NCBI GenBank assembly: GCA_965229725.1
Contig: OZ245923.1
Location: forward strand, 744,001 to 808,000
Length of the DNA stretch: 64,000 bases
Source of the DNA: Aquirickettsia sp965229725
GTDB taxonomy: Bacteria > Pseudomonadota > Alphaproteobacteria > Rickettsiales > Midichloriaceae
Direction of reading: 5' to 3'
In this document: positions 35,379-45,725 of the stretch, piece by piece
Layout: every line of letters begins with the position of its first letter
Position numbering within the stretch: position 1 is the first letter of the stretch
Position numbers and translations under genes: made by a program
Notes under the pieces: generated by a model
Database searches by the model: none
Seen by the model: the letters and a program-made list of their open reading frames with translations, nothing else
What the model was told of the DNA's origin: nothing

Positions 35379-37904
35379 ATGACAGAAAATTTTAATCACA
35401 TCGAAATTGAGAAGAAGTGGCAAAAAATTTGGGATGATTCTCAATTATATAAAACGGATGAAATTAGTGATAAAGAAAAATATTATGTTTTAGAAATGTT
35501 TTTATATCCATCTGGAAATATCCATATGGGGCATGTGAGGAATTACGCCATTGGAGATGCAATTGCTAGATATAAAAAGGCCCAAGGATTAAACGTACTA
35601 CATCCAATGGGTTGGGATGCTTTTGGTTTGCCTGCTGAAAATGCTGCTATTCAAAATAACTTACATCCGAATGATTGGACTATAAAAAATATTGCAGGGA
35701 TGAAGGTGCAATTAAATTCTCTTGGCTTTTCTTATGATTGGAGCAGAGAAATAAATACCTCACAACCCGATTATTATAAACATGAACAAGCGATGTTTAT
35801 TGATTTTCTAGAAAAAGGGTTAGCTTATCAAAAGGAGTCAATAATAAATTGGGATCCTGTTGATTGTACAGTTTTAGCAAATGAACAGGTTGTAGATGGC
35901 AAGGGTTGGAGATCAGGAGCTAAAATTCAGAAGAAAAAATTAAACCAGTGGTTTTTAAAAATAACTAAATATGCAGATGAGATGCTTCATGATTTAGATA
36001 CTTTAGCAAATTGGCCTAATAAAGTTAAAATCATGCAAAAAAATTGGATTGGGAAATCAAGCGGTGCAGAGATTAATTTCAAAGTTCATAATCTAAATGA
36101 GCACATTTTAGTCTTTTCAACAAGACCAGAAACTATATTTGGAGCTACTTTTATTTGCATATCTCATGATCATGAATTTGTAAAAAATATTCCCGATTCG
36201 GATAAAAAATCACAATTTATTAATAAATGTAAATTAGATTCTGAATCAGGTGCTATAGATGAATGCATTGAAAAAGAAGGGTTTCTCACTGAATATTATG
36301 TAGATCATCCATATATTAAAAATAAAAAATTGCCAATATTTATAGCAAATTATGTTATATCAGATTATGGCACTGGTGCTGTTTTTGGTTGCCCAGCTCA
36401 TGATGAAAGAGATTATGAATTTGCAACAAAATATGACTTAGAAATTTTACAAGTACTAGCAAATACAAAAAATGCAAAAACACCTTTGCCATATACTGAT
36501 ATCGTAGGAAAAATTATAAATTCTGATTTCCTAGACGATTTAAGCACAGAAGAGGCAAAAATAAAAATATTAGAAAAGCTAAAAGCAGATAAAATAGGAA
36601 CAACAAAAATCACCTTTAGACTAAAAGATTGGGGTATATCTAGGCAACGATATTGGGGGTGTCCAATTCCAATTATATATTGTAAAAATTGTGGAACCAT
36701 TCCTGAATTAAAAGAACATTTACCAATTGAATTACCACAAGATATATCTTTTGAAAATACAGGAAATCCTCTTGATAATCATCCAACATGGAAAAATACA
36801 AAATGTCATAAATGCGGCAGCCCTGCGATCAGAGAAACCGATACATTTGATACTTTCTTTGAATCATCCTGGTATTTTGCCAGATTTTGTAGTCTTGAAA
36901 AGCAAGTAGCCTTTAATAAAACAATTACAGAAAAATGGTTGCCAGTGAATCAATATATCGGTGGAATTGAGCATGCAATTTTGCATTTACTATATGCAAG
37001 GTTTTTTACTAAGGCTTTAAGAGACTGTCAATACTTTGATATTAACGAGCCTTTTAAAGGACTCTTAACCCAAGGAATGATATGTCATAAAACGTTCAAG
37101 GACTCAAATAACAATTGGTTAAGTCCAGATCAGGTTATCAAAAAAGCTGATAAGTGGATTATAAAGAATAGCAATGAAATTGCATTGGACGGACGGATTG
37201 AAAAGATGAGTAAGTCTAAGAAAAATACAATAGATCCAAGCACTATGATAAAGAAATTTGGTGCAGATTCTATAAGGTTATTTCTTCTTTCTGACTCTCC
37301 ACCAACTAGAGATTTAGAATGGTCTGACGAGGGTATTGAAGGTAGCCATAAATATTTAAATTCTTTGTATAAATTCGTTAAAAATTTTATTAATAACAAA
37401 AAGGATGGCTCTAATATAAATGATACGAATGAAAATAAATTTAAAAAATTTCTTCACCAAACTATTCACTCAGTCACATTAAATATAGAAAATTTTACTT
37501 TTAATAAAGCCATTGCTGAGATGAGAAAATTAACTAATGAGCTTTTTAGTCACAACTATTCTAATACTCTAACTGAAGAGTCTTTAATTGCTTTAATAAA
37601 AATGTTGTCTATTTTCACCCCCCATATTGCAGAGGAGCTCTATTTAATGCTTGGGAAAAATACCAGCATTTATCTTGAAAGTTGGCCAGTTGCAAATCAA
37701 AATTTACTGAGTAATGAATCAGCAAAAGTTGCAATCCAAATTAATGGCAAAACACGAACAATTATAGAATTACCAATTGATTGTGAAAAAGAAGAAGCAT
37801 TAATCAAAGTCAAATCAATCAAAACACTTGATAAATATTTATTTAATGTCAATATTAAGAAGCTAGTATATATTAAAAATAAAATAATTAATTTCGTGGT
37901 TTAA
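35379..37904 (+). CDS. leuS: Leucyl-tRNA synthetase
   Basis: From ATG 35379 (MTENFNHIEIEKKWQKIW) the protein has 841 residues; a GTG 42 bp upstream adds unconserved sequence. Class I signatures are present: HIGH as HMGH (GNIHMGHVRNYAIGD) and KMSKS (EKMSKSKKNTIDP). The editing (CP1) domain contains FSTRPETIFGATF and the late GTGAVFGCPAHDERD motif, so proofreading should work. Zinc-ribbon cysteines (CKNCG, CHKCG) are visible. It charges tRNA-Leu. The next gene starts about 6 bp after the stop. Confidence 0.97.
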   Translation: MTENFNHIEIEKKWQKIWDDSQLYKTDEISDKEKYYVLEMFLYPSGNIHMGHVRNYAIGDAIARYKKAQGLNVLHPMGWDAFGLPAENAAIQNNLHPNDWTIKNIAGMKVQLNSLGFSYDWSREINTSQPDYYKHEQAMFIDFLEKGLAYQKESIINWDPVDCTVLANEQVVDGKGWRSGAKIQKKKLNQWFLKITKYADEMLHDLDTLANWPNKVKIMQKNWIGKSSGAEINFKVHNLNEHILVFSTRPETIFGATFICISHDHEFVKNIPDSDKKSQFINKCKLDSESGAIDECIEKEGFLTEYYVDHPYIKNKKLPIFIANYVISDYGTGAVFGCPAHDERDYEFATKYDLEILQVLANTKNAKTPLPYTDIVGKIINSDFLDDLSTEEAKIKILEKLKADKIGTTKITFRLKDWGISRQRYWGCPIPIIYCKNCGTIPELKEHLPIELPQDISFENTGNPLDNHPTWKNTKCHKCGSPAIRETDTFDTFFESSWYFARFCSLEKQVAFNKTITEKWLPVNQYIGGIEHAILHLLYARFFTKALRDCQYFDINEPFKGLLTQGMICHKTFKDSNNNWLSPDQVIKKADKWIIKNSNEIALDGRIEKMSKSKKNTIDPSTMIKKFGADSIRLFLLSDSPPTRDLEWSDEGIEGSHKYLNSLYKFVKNFINNKKDGSNINDTNENKFKKFLHQTIHSVTLNIENFTFNKAIAEMRKLTNELFSHNYSNTLTEESLIALIKMLSIFTPHIAEELYLMLGKNTSIYLESWPVANQNLLSNESAKVAIQINGKTRTIIELPIDCEKEEALIKVKSIKTLDKYLFNVNIKKLVYIKNKIINFVV

Positions 37905-37910
37905 GTGGGG

Positions 37911-38792
37911 ATGCATAAATTAACTACCTTCGTTATAACTTTTTCTATCATCAATTCGTTTATAGGGTTTTCGTTTTCTAGTCAAAATGAACAAAAAAAT
38001 AAATATAATGAAAAAAGCGCTAATGAATTAAAAAAGCAAATTGATGAGATGCAACAGCAGCAAATAGATAAGTTGCAAGAATACGTTTTTAATCTTCAAG
38101 ACTTAAAAGATATACCCAATGCTACCACAACATTTCAAAGCGATGAGCTTGTGGAGCAGATTAAGTCTCTTAGAAAAGAAATGGAATATGTTAAGAAAGA
38201 AATGCAAGCTATCAAATATGATTTAAATCATACAGTACAAAATATAAATAATAAATTAGCTAATTTAGAAAATGAAATCGATGAACAAAGTAATAATCAA
38301 CAAATTTTAAATTTGATTGATTCTCAGCTAGACTCCCCTTCGGATACAAATCCTGATATGAATTCTAGAAATAAATTTAAAGATGCTCAAAATTTTAAAA
38401 AAGAGAATGCTGAATATCAAAATATATTGAAGTCACTGAAAAATAAGGATTTTGATACTACAATTCTCAAATTTAAGAAATTTTTAAAAACGTATCCTAA
38501 TAGTATCCTTAACTCAAATGTATATTTTTATTTAGGAGAAATTAATTATCAAAGAAAAAAATACACTTCAGCAGCAGTTAGCTATCTAAAAGGTTTTCAA
38601 TTTGGTCAGGGAACAAGAACATTGAGTAATTTGACAATGTTAGCAAAAAGCCTAGCAAAGATAGGGAGTTATGAGAAAGCATGTAAAGTTGTTCATTACA
38701 CATATAGCAACTATTCTGATAAACCATTTTTGATAAAACAAACACTAAATGAAGTCGAAAATACAGCGAAATGCAAGCAATACACTAATTAG
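37911..38792 (+). CDS. cpoB: CpoB/YbgF-like periplasmic coiled-coil TPR protein
   Basis: From ATG 37911 the protein has 293 residues. It begins with a signal peptide (about residues 1-22), continues with a Gln/Lys-rich coiled coil (about 25-125) and ends with TPR-like repeats (YQNILKSLKNKDFDTTILKFKKFLKTYPNS..YFYLGEINYQRKKYTSAAVSYL). This order is that of CpoB/YbgF, the periplasmic partner of the Tol-Pal system linking outer-membrane constriction with peptidoglycan synthesis. tol-pal genes are not adjacent. It is probably co-transcribed with leuS. Confidence 0.75.
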   Translation: MHKLTTFVITFSIINSFIGFSFSSQNEQKNKYNEKSANELKKQIDEMQQQQIDKLQEYVFNLQDLKDIPNATTTFQSDELVEQIKSLRKEMEYVKKEMQAIKYDLNHTVQNINNKLANLENEIDEQSNNQQILNLIDSQLDSPSDTNPDMNSRNKFKDAQNFKKENAEYQNILKSLKNKDFDTTILKFKKFLKTYPNSILNSNVYFYLGEINYQRKKYTSAAVSYLKGFQFGQGTRTLSNLTMLAKSLAKIGSYEKACKVVHYTYSNYSDKPFLIKQTLNEVENTAKCKQYTN

Positions 38793-38814
38793 CCTCTTTA
38801 TTTAGTTATAAATT

Positions 38815-39546
38815 TTACTGAAGCAAAGCATCGCTGTTTTCATCAATAGTTTTCTTCAATTCGTATAAAGCACTCTTACTATCAAGCTTTTCATCTAGTT
38901 TTGGTAATATTCTGAAGATCATGGTACCTTGATGTTTTAACCACGAATTTTTTGGCCAAAACAAACCGGAATTAACTGCAATTGGAACAATTGGTGTTTT
39001 TGGGAATTTCTTTTTTATCGCTAAAATTCCTGAGTGATATTCAACTGATTCAAATGGTTTAACACGCGTTCCTTCTGGAAATATAATTATACTTCTATTT
39101 TGTTTTAAATTTACCTCACAATCTCTTAACATCTGTTTTAAAGCTGACATCCCTCCTTTTCTATCAATTGGAATCATCCCCATATGCTTTAAAAACCATC
39201 CATAAAAGGGAATTTTCAACAATTCTTTTTTTATAATATAAACTGGAAATTTTAAATATTGTTGAAAAAAAGCAGTCTCTAGGACTGATTGATGTTTACA
39301 TGCAATTATATATGGAGATCTTGGTAAATTATGAGCCCCCTGAACCTCAATCTTAATATTACAAATAACTCTTAAAGCAAACATAGTACCATACGACCAG
39401 CTAATGCCTAAAGCGGACATTATTTTTGGGTTTTTAAAAAATATCAGGGGTGATAGCAATGTTGAAATAAAAACAGTCCAAATGGGTAAAAAAATATTAA
39501 AAATTAATGACCTAATATGGGTTGATAAAAATTTAGATTTTTTCAT
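38815..39546 (-). CDS. plsC: 1-acyl-sn-glycerol-3-phosphate acyltransferase
   Basis: The 243-residue inner-membrane protein has an N-terminal hydrophobic region, then the acyltransferase motifs: ACKHQSVLETAF (HX4E rather than the usual HX4D), GMIPIDRKGG and IIIFPEGTRVKP. It converts lysophosphatidate to phosphatidate. A Glu at the HX4D position is known in several alphaproteobacterial members. Its start overlaps the end of kdsB by 14 bp, so the two are coupled on the minus strand. Confidence 0.9.
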   Translation of the reverse strand: MKKSKFLSTHIRSLIFNIFLPIWTVFISTLLSPLIFFKNPKIMSALGISWSYGTMFALRVICNIKIEVQGAHNLPRSPYIIACKHQSVLETAFFQQYLKFPVYIIKKELLKIPFYGWFLKHMGMIPIDRKGGMSALKQMLRDCEVNLKQNRSIIIFPEGTRVKPFESVEYHSGILAIKKKFPKTPIVPIAVNSGLFWPKNSWLKHQGTMIFRILPKLDEKLDSKSALYELKKTIDENSDALLQ

Positions 39547-40255
39547 ATTTTTTTAGATATTTTTTAGATGTTAATAAATCATCCTTAGTATCAATACTTA
39601 TATTTGGATCCTCTGTTATCACAACTTTAATTTTCATATTATTTTCTAGAGCCCTTAACTGCTCTAGTTTTTCATCTTTCTCTAATGCTGATTGAGGTAG
39701 CGACATAAATTTACCAAGGGCTTCTGCTCTAAAGCCATATATTCCAATATGTTTAAAATTTTCACTTAATTTAATAGGGGATCTAGTGAAGTATAGTGCA
39801 ATGTTTTGAGCGGTTTTAATTACTTTTACAGTGTTCATATCATTAATTAAATCACCATCAAGTTTGGTTGCCGCAGTGGCTATCTCTATATCAATATTTT
39901 GCTTATCATTTAAAATATCGTTTACTTTGATAATTGTATTTGGGTTAACATGAGGCATATCACCCTGGAGATTAATAATATTATCAAATTTTTCTCCCAA
40001 ATTTTGGTATGCATCATAAACCCGATCTGTACCAGATGGAAGCTTTGGATCCGTGTGAATATAGTTAAAATTATAACTATTAATTAGCTTTTCAAGCTCA
40101 GGATCGCATCCAGCAACAATAACCTTACCAACATTAGCTTTTACTGCTTGATTGTAAACCCTAATAATCATAGGAATACCATCAATATCTATTAGAGGCT
40201 TTCCAGGCAATCTAACTGAACCTAAACGAGCCGGTATTATAACTATAGTTCTCAT
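39533..40255 (-). CDS. kdsB: 3-deoxy-manno-octulosonate cytidylyltransferase
   Basis: From ATG 40255 (MRTIVIIPARLGSVRLPGKPL) the protein has 240 residues, the usual KdsB length. Motifs GSVRLPGKPL, PSGTDRV, NLQGDMPHV and HIGIYGFR are in order. KdsB activates Kdo as CMP-Kdo for the LPS inner core, consistent with lpxC and lptAB in the same window. It lies between the TPR gene upstream and plsC downstream, all on the minus strand and nearly contiguous. Confidence 0.95.
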   Translation of the reverse strand: MRTIVIIPARLGSVRLPGKPLIDIDGIPMIIRVYNQAVKANVGKVIVAGCDPELEKLINSYNFNYIHTDPKLPSGTDRVYDAYQNLGEKFDNIINLQGDMPHVNPNTIIKVNDILNDKQNIDIEIATAATKLDGDLINDMNTVKVIKTAQNIALYFTRSPIKLSENFKHIGIYGFRAEALGKFMSLPQSALEKDEKLEQLRALENNMKIKVVITEDPNISIDTKDDLLTSKKYLKKYEKI

Positions 40256-40275
40256 ATTATTTATTAAGTATATAA

Positions 40276-42942
40276 TCAATCATTCATTTGATTATATACA
40301 TCATTAACCATGCTTTGTATACCCTGAGCATTAATCATTTTATTCTCTTTGTTTTTATTAAACTGTAATCTCACTAATAAGTGAATTATATCCAGCTGCT
40401 TTTTATGATCAATTGCTAATCTTTCTTTAAAATTATTATACAAATTAAGCAAAAGCCTTTTTCTACCTAAAAAAGAATATGATATAGATTGTTTTAAAAT
40501 TTTCTCAGCATCACTTTTGGTCAAAGACTGATTGTTATTCATTAACGAATATATATATGGCTCAGAATTATCGTTAAACTCATTCCATTTCTTTTGCTGC
40601 CAATATATATTTGCCCTAATCACATCAGATGGATCTGTCAAATCTCCCTTTAACATTTCTATCGCTTTATCATATTCCCCTACCTCTGATAAAGCTCTTG
40701 CAAATAATTGAAGTCTTGATATCTTAATCTGATCTGAAAGGTTGTTTGTAGATTCCACATTTAAATATTTAAGAACTTCTTTAGGGCGATTTAGATCTAA
40801 ATACACACTTAATAGTTTATTTAACGCCATATCTTTTTGATAACCACTCAATCTGTATTTATACTGATGCTTCAAAATATCAGCTGCTCTTTCTAGTAGA
40901 TCCAATTTAATTAAATAATCAGATAACTTTAATGCAATTCTATCTCCCTCACTACCAATAGGATTTAAGTCACTAAATTCATCAAATATTGCAACTTTCT
41001 GAAATGCCGAGTATTTTTTTTCAATTTTTGTTAAAAATATCTCAGTAAAAACTTTAGTCATATTCTCCCTTGCAACTAATGCTTCGATTTCATTTGGGAA
41101 ATATTTATGTATTGTTCTCCAAGTTAGCAATGAATTAATATAATCCTCTTTTTTTAAATAAAGCTCCGCAATTTTATCTAAAACTTGAATCTCCATATCA
41201 GAATTTCTTATTTTAAAATCTAGTACTTGTAATTTATTAATGGCCGCATCTATATTAATAATTTTATTATTCAACTCATAGTTAATAAAGTCAAACTCAC
41301 ATTTCGAACTGTAATATAATGAATTAGGAACAACCCTGCATTTATTTAAAAATTTTAATTCGCCTTTTGGATTTGAGATTAATCTTTGTAACTTGGCTAC
41401 CTCATAATACATTTCTGCCTCGTTTTCACCCTTTAATTTTAAGCTCATTAATTCCTTAATAGTATTTTGAGCTGCATTAAAATAGCTATTTTTTATTAAA
41501 AATTTAAGTTCAATAAGTTTCAATTTAATTAAAATATTATCTGAATAGCCCTTTAAAAAAGTAGCATTGGATTTAGAAAAAACTTCAATTAAACTATTAT
41601 TTAGATTGCGGTCTTTTTCATTTGATAAATTGATAATATCTTGCCAAAATCTCACCTCTTCTAAATTTTTTGTCGGAACAGAAGAAATATCAATTTCATT
41701 TATAACTTTCTCTGCATACTTATAATCACCATTCATAAATGCTGATGCTGCATAAACTAATAAAAAATCAAATTTATTTTTCAATAATAGATTATTAATC
41801 ATAGCATATTTTAACTGAGTTTTAGACTCAGGATAAAAGCCATTTGCTAAATTAAGCAAAGCAAGATTTATTCTAAAGTTATACAGTGAATCAATAGAAC
41901 TACTGTATATATCTTTTTGTAGACTATTTGCAGTTTCTACATATCCACCAAAATCTTTTTCATAGGGTTTTAATGCTACAATGCCGTTGTTGTCTTTAAA
42001 CTCATCCAGCCTTGAAAAGCCAGGTGTTTGAAAAATAGAATTACCAATCGAAGAATTATATTTTGAAGATAAATTAAGCCCCAATTTTGAAGCAATCCAG
42101 AATAAATTGTTGTTTTTATTAAAGACTAATCCATCAGATTTCTCTGAAATAGCTATACCCTGAATGGTTGACATAATATCAAAATCAACAAAATAAAAGT
42201 CATTTTTTATAATGTATTGATAATTTTTCATAGCTAAAACCGTAGTTTTCTCTCCATTCATCGGATCAATAAATGATATTATTTTTGCTTCTCCCAGATT
42301 CTCAATATCAAATTCCATTTTAGCAGTTGGTACACCAAATGGCTTTGAAACAAAATCAATAATTTTAGGTTTAATTTTTTGAGGAAATATTTTAATTATC
42401 ACAGAATTATGATCTTTATATACTAAAAAATATCTATTACTATTGTTACTTTTATTCCCCTCAACTAATTTGAAGACTATACATGTGATATCCTTCCCAA
42501 TATCATAAGTATAAAAATTATCAATTAGGGCATGCTCTATAATACTTTTGTTGACATAGCTATTTAAGAGTTTGACATTTACCGGTATTTTTTTATCAAA
42601 TATAACATATAGATGATCATTTTTAATATAAGAAGCCATATTAACAGCTTCATCCCAAGGAAAAGTTATTTTAGTGCTTTCAATGCTTTGTTCTGCAATA
42701 ACATCAAGCCTTTTTTGAATAAATTTGTGTACTTTTGCCTTTTCAACTACCTTAGCCTTATTCACCGTTTTTGGAACAATACTCTTAACTTTATTTGGTT
42801 TGGGTTTTGGTTTTGGAATATTTTTAAGGTGTTGTAGTAGATTATACGGACCGTCTACTTTATCACCATAGCAATATGATGAACTCAACAAGAGCGTTAC
42901 AAATACTAAACAACATACAAAATTTAAGGTCTTTATTTTCAC
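40276..42942 (-). CDS. Large exported TPR-repeat protein
   Basis: Read from GTG 42942 (a TTG at 42948 is the alternative), the 888-residue protein has a signal peptide (KIKTLNFVCCLVFVTLLLSSSYCYG) and a Pro/Lys linker (KPKPKPNK). A beta-rich N-terminal domain of about 300 residues comes next, then many helical repeats of TPR type (for example YLKKEDYINSLLTWRTIHKYFPNEIEALVAR and EVGEYDKAIEMLKGDL). It is probably periplasmic or bound to the outer membrane. Similar large TPR proteins occur in other alphaproteobacteria without a settled function. It ends about 20 bp before kdsB. Confidence 0.75.
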   Translation of the reverse strand: MKIKTLNFVCCLVFVTLLLSSSYCYGDKVDGPYNLLQHLKNIPKPKPKPNKVKSIVPKTVNKAKVVEKAKVHKFIQKRLDVIAEQSIESTKITFPWDEAVNMASYIKNDHLYVIFDKKIPVNVKLLNSYVNKSIIEHALIDNFYTYDIGKDITCIVFKLVEGNKSNNSNRYFLVYKDHNSVIIKIFPQKIKPKIIDFVSKPFGVPTAKMEFDIENLGEAKIISFIDPMNGEKTTVLAMKNYQYIIKNDFYFVDFDIMSTIQGIAISEKSDGLVFNKNNNLFWIASKLGLNLSSKYNSSIGNSIFQTPGFSRLDEFKDNNGIVALKPYEKDFGGYVETANSLQKDIYSSSIDSLYNFRINLALLNLANGFYPESKTQLKYAMINNLLLKNKFDFLLVYAASAFMNGDYKYAEKVINEIDISSVPTKNLEEVRFWQDIINLSNEKDRNLNNSLIEVFSKSNATFLKGYSDNILIKLKLIELKFLIKNSYFNAAQNTIKELMSLKLKGENEAEMYYEVAKLQRLISNPKGELKFLNKCRVVPNSLYYSSKCEFDFINYELNNKIINIDAAINKLQVLDFKIRNSDMEIQVLDKIAELYLKKEDYINSLLTWRTIHKYFPNEIEALVARENMTKVFTEIFLTKIEKKYSAFQKVAIFDEFSDLNPIGSEGDRIALKLSDYLIKLDLLERAADILKHQYKYRLSGYQKDMALNKLLSVYLDLNRPKEVLKYLNVESTNNLSDQIKISRLQLFARALSEVGEYDKAIEMLKGDLTDPSDVIRANIYWQQKKWNEFNDNSEPYIYSLMNNNQSLTKSDAEKILKQSISYSFLGRKRLLLNLYNNFKERLAIDHKKQLDIIHLLVRLQFNKNKENKMINAQGIQSMVNDVYNQMND

Positions 42943-43029
42943 AAGCAAACTACAGGTAGTAAAATAACTATTTAATAATCACAAGCTTACTGATAATATT
43001 TGTTTTGTAAATTATCAATATCATTTTTT

Positions 43030-44073
43030 ATGAAAAATAATAAAATTAAAAATAAAACAGCCGTTGTAATATACAATCTAGGAGGTCCAAACAATAAAGA
43101 TGAAATAGAATGGTTTCTATTTAATCTATTTAGTGATAAAAATATCATTAATTTACCCAATCCTTTTAGATATATACTTGCTAAGCTAATTTCCAGACTA
43201 AGAAAAGAAGAAGCTACTAGTAATTATGATAAATTAGGTGGAAAATCACCCTTGCTTAAAAATACTATCAAACAAAAAGATGCTCTCCAAGAAGTGCTTG
43301 ATAAAGAGCAATATAAAGTTTTCATTAGTATGAATTTTTGTCATCCATTACCCCAGGAAACAATAAAGCAAATCACTGAATACAATCCTACAAACATAAC
43401 TTTAATTCCATTATATCCTCAATTTTCCACAACCACTACCGCATCATTTTTAGAAAAATGGAATCTGGCTTTATCCGACTCTGGCTTAAACTGCCCTCAA
43501 AAAATTACTTGTTGTTATTACTCACAAAAGGAGTTCATTTCATCTATTACAAAAATTTTGCAAACAAATTATGCTCAGGCCTCAAAGGAAAATGGAGCAC
43601 CATACGTTGTATTTGTGGCTCATGGTTTGCCTGAAAAAATCATTAAATCTGGAGACCCTTATCAATGGCAAGTCCAAAGCACCATGAGATTGATTGTAGA
43701 ATCATCGAATATTCAAAACTTAGATCATATTTTAGCTTATCAAAGTAGAGTAGGACCAATTTCTTGGATCAAACCATATGCTGATCAAGTCATAATTGAG
43801 GCCTCAAAGAAAAATAAAAGCATATTAGTAGTACCTATCTCATTTGTATCAGAACACGTTGAAACCTTAGTTGAGCTAGATTTGGAATACAAGGAATTAG
43901 CAATGAAAAATGGCGCAAAAGCATATTATAGAGCCAAAACAGTAAGTGAAGACGATCAATTCATTGAAGGGTTAAAAAATATTGTTATGGATAAAGTATA
44001 TAAAATTGCTCCCTGCCCTAAGAAATTTTGCAAATGCATTCAAAAAAAACAATTACCACATGCACAAAATTGA
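43030..44073 (+). CDS. hemH: Ferrochelatase
   Basis: From ATG 43030 the protein has 347 residues. It shows AVVIYNLGGPNNKDEI, the LGGKSPL region, LIPLYPQFSTTTTAS, the catalytic His in FVAHGLPEKII and the Glu of PISFVSEHVETLVELD. Ferrochelatase inserts Fe(II) into protoporphyrin IX at the inner membrane. The C-terminus has a Cys cluster (CPKKFCKC), which does not match the usual iron-sulphur spacing. The end overlaps the lipB start by 14 bp. Confidence 0.94.
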   Translation: MKNNKIKNKTAVVIYNLGGPNNKDEIEWFLFNLFSDKNIINLPNPFRYILAKLISRLRKEEATSNYDKLGGKSPLLKNTIKQKDALQEVLDKEQYKVFISMNFCHPLPQETIKQITEYNPTNITLIPLYPQFSTTTTASFLEKWNLALSDSGLNCPQKITCCYYSQKEFISSITKILQTNYAQASKENGAPYVVFVAHGLPEKIIKSGDPYQWQVQSTMRLIVESSNIQNLDHILAYQSRVGPISWIKPYADQVIIEASKKNKSILVVPISFVSEHVETLVELDLEYKELAMKNGAKAYYRAKTVSEDDQFIEGLKNIVMDKVYKIAPCPKKFCKCIQKKQLPHAQN

Positions 44074-44725
44074 TTTTATTTATTCTACCACCCCAATCGA
44101 CTATAGCTTTGCTATTGAATTTATGAAAATGAAGGTAGAAAAAATAATCGATAAAAAGGAGAATTCAGCAATCTGGTTGTTAGAGCACCCAAGCATATAT
44201 ACCCTTGGAAGAAGCGCGATCTATGCAGATATAATAAATAAAACAAACATACCTTTTATCAACACAGATAGAGGGGGGAAAATCACTTATCATGGACCTG
44301 GGCAAAAAATAATTTACATTATGCTTGATTTAAAACAACTTTTTAATAATAAGCCCGATTTGAAACTTCTTATAAGAATGTTAGAAAATTGGGTGATATC
44401 TATACTTGCCCAAAATGATATTGCCGCTTATGCTGATAGAGAAAATATAGGTATCTGGGTTAAAAATAATAACGTTAATAGAAAAATAACCTCTATTGGA
44501 ATTAAATTGAAAAAATGGATTTCATATCATGGATTAGCAATCAATATTAACCCTGATATGAAATTTTTTAACAACATTGTTCCTTGCGGAATAGATAATT
44601 GCAAAATGACATCTACCTACATAGAAAATAAAAAATACATTGAAGATAAAGTACTAAACAAAATTATTAAAAATTGTTTTTTTGATATTTTTAATTTCGA
44701 GTTAGATAAGGAATATGAAATTTAA
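44060..44725 (+). CDS. lipB: Octanoyl-[ACP]:protein N-octanoyltransferase
   Basis: The start ATG 44060 gives 221 residues beginning MHKIDFIYSTTPIDY; longer frames overlap hemH further and lack homology. Motifs are LLEHPSIYTLGR, RGGKITYHGPGQ (substrate His), SIGIKLKKWISYHG with the catalytic Lys, and VPCGIDNC with the catalytic Cys. It transfers octanoate from ACP to lipoyl domains of 2-oxoacid dehydrogenases. It overlaps hemH by 14 bp and the next gene by 11 bp. Confidence 0.94.
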   Translation: MHKIDFIYSTTPIDYSFAIEFMKMKVEKIIDKKENSAIWLLEHPSIYTLGRSAIYADIINKTNIPFINTDRGGKITYHGPGQKIIYIMLDLKQLFNNKPDLKLLIRMLENWVISILAQNDIAAYADRENIGIWVKNNNVNRKITSIGIKLKKWISYHGLAININPDMKFFNNIVPCGIDNCKMTSTYIENKKYIEDKVLNKIIKNCFFDIFNFELDKEYEI

Positions 44726-45218
44726 ACTTTTTTTGCCATTTATATTTTTTATATTAGTCATAGCTTTGTTTGCCTTTAAAATGGTAATAAACGAAAAATT
44801 TGAAAATGTTGTTGAGTTAAAAAGTAATAAACTTAGCTTTTTAAAAATAAAAAGTATAATGAGCGGAGATGATATTAAGCTCAAAAGTAACAAAGATAAA
44901 TATATCTTTTTGCATTTTTTTTCAACCTGGTGCAAAGAATGCATAAGTGAATTATCAGAGTTGAAAATCCTCCAAGCAAAAAATATACTACTTTATGGGG
45001 TGGCAATAGATGAGGAGCGAGACGTGGTGGCTAATTGGCTTAAGAAAAATGGAAATTATTACGAAGATGTATTTATTATAAATTCAGAATTGTATCAAAG
45101 CCTAAATTTAAACACATTCCCGATGACTTTTGCAATAAACTCTACTAATAATGAAATTACCGAATTAATCAGTGGATCAATAAATTATCAAAAATTAAAA
45201 ACAATGCTTGGAAATTAA
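44715..45218 (+). CDS. TlpA/DsbE-like thioredoxin-fold protein
   Basis: The 167-residue protein has an N-terminal membrane anchor (FKLFLPFIFFILVIALFAFKM) and a periplasmic thioredoxin-like domain with the redox pair in FSTWCKECISEL (WCxxC) and a cis-Pro region NTFPMTF. Such proteins reduce periplasmic thiols, often in cytochrome c maturation (CcmG/DsbE) or as TlpA. With dsbD at 22456 it could form an electron-transfer chain. It overlaps lipB by 11 bp and is followed at once by the coiled-coil gene at 45220. Confidence 0.82.
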   Translation: MKFKLFLPFIFFILVIALFAFKMVINEKFENVVELKSNKLSFLKIKSIMSGDDIKLKSNKDKYIFLHFFSTWCKECISELSELKILQAKNILLYGVAIDEERDVVANWLKKNGNYYEDVFIINSELYQSLNLNTFPMTFAINSTNNEITELISGSINYQKLKTMLGN

Positions 45219-45219
45219 A

Positions 45220-45654
45220 ATGGAATACAGCGCTGAACATAGGCAAGTTAAATCGTTAAAAAGAATCATTAAAAATTTGGACAAAGAAATTACTAGTTTA
45301 ATTCTTGAAAAAAACACTTTAATTACTGCTATAGATATTTTAAATGCCAAATTAAAAAACTTACTAACTGAGATTGAACAAGAAAAAAGTTTATCTAAAG
45401 AATTTTTAATTTTTGAATTTGATAAATTTTTTGAATTATCAAAAATAAAAATGCAAAAAATTACTGAGGAAAATGAGTTCAATAAATCTCAGCTTAATTC
45501 GTTAATCAGCACCCTGAAAGAAAAATATGATGAGCAAAAAAAATATGAAAACCTATTAGATAAATCTACCTCAAGAATAAAGCATTTCAATAACCTCAGT
45601 GAGCAAAAAAATCTAGATGAATTGGCCCAGCAAAGGTATAATTCTAAGATTTAA
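45220..45654 (+). CDS. FliJ-like coiled-coil protein
   Basis: The 144-residue protein (ATG 45220) is almost wholly alpha-helical coiled coil, with no membrane segment. Its size, long two-helix pattern and the C-terminal EQKNLDELAQQRY resemble FliJ, the flagellar type III export stalk protein, whose C-terminus often reads similarly. Sequence identity in this family is low, so other coiled-coil proteins remain possible. It starts one base after the preceding stop, so it belongs to the hemH-lipB-thioredoxin run. Confidence 0.55.
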   Translation: MEYSAEHRQVKSLKRIIKNLDKEITSLILEKNTLITAIDILNAKLKNLLTEIEQEKSLSKEFLIFEFDKFFELSKIKMQKITEENEFNKSQLNSLISTLKEKYDEQKKYENLLDKSTSRIKHFNNLSEQKNLDELAQQRYNSKI

Positions 45655-45725
45655 TTTTATACCCCATATTAAAATCAATACTTTAACATCATATCAATTT
45701 GCTTAGGTGTAACAAAAAATTATCT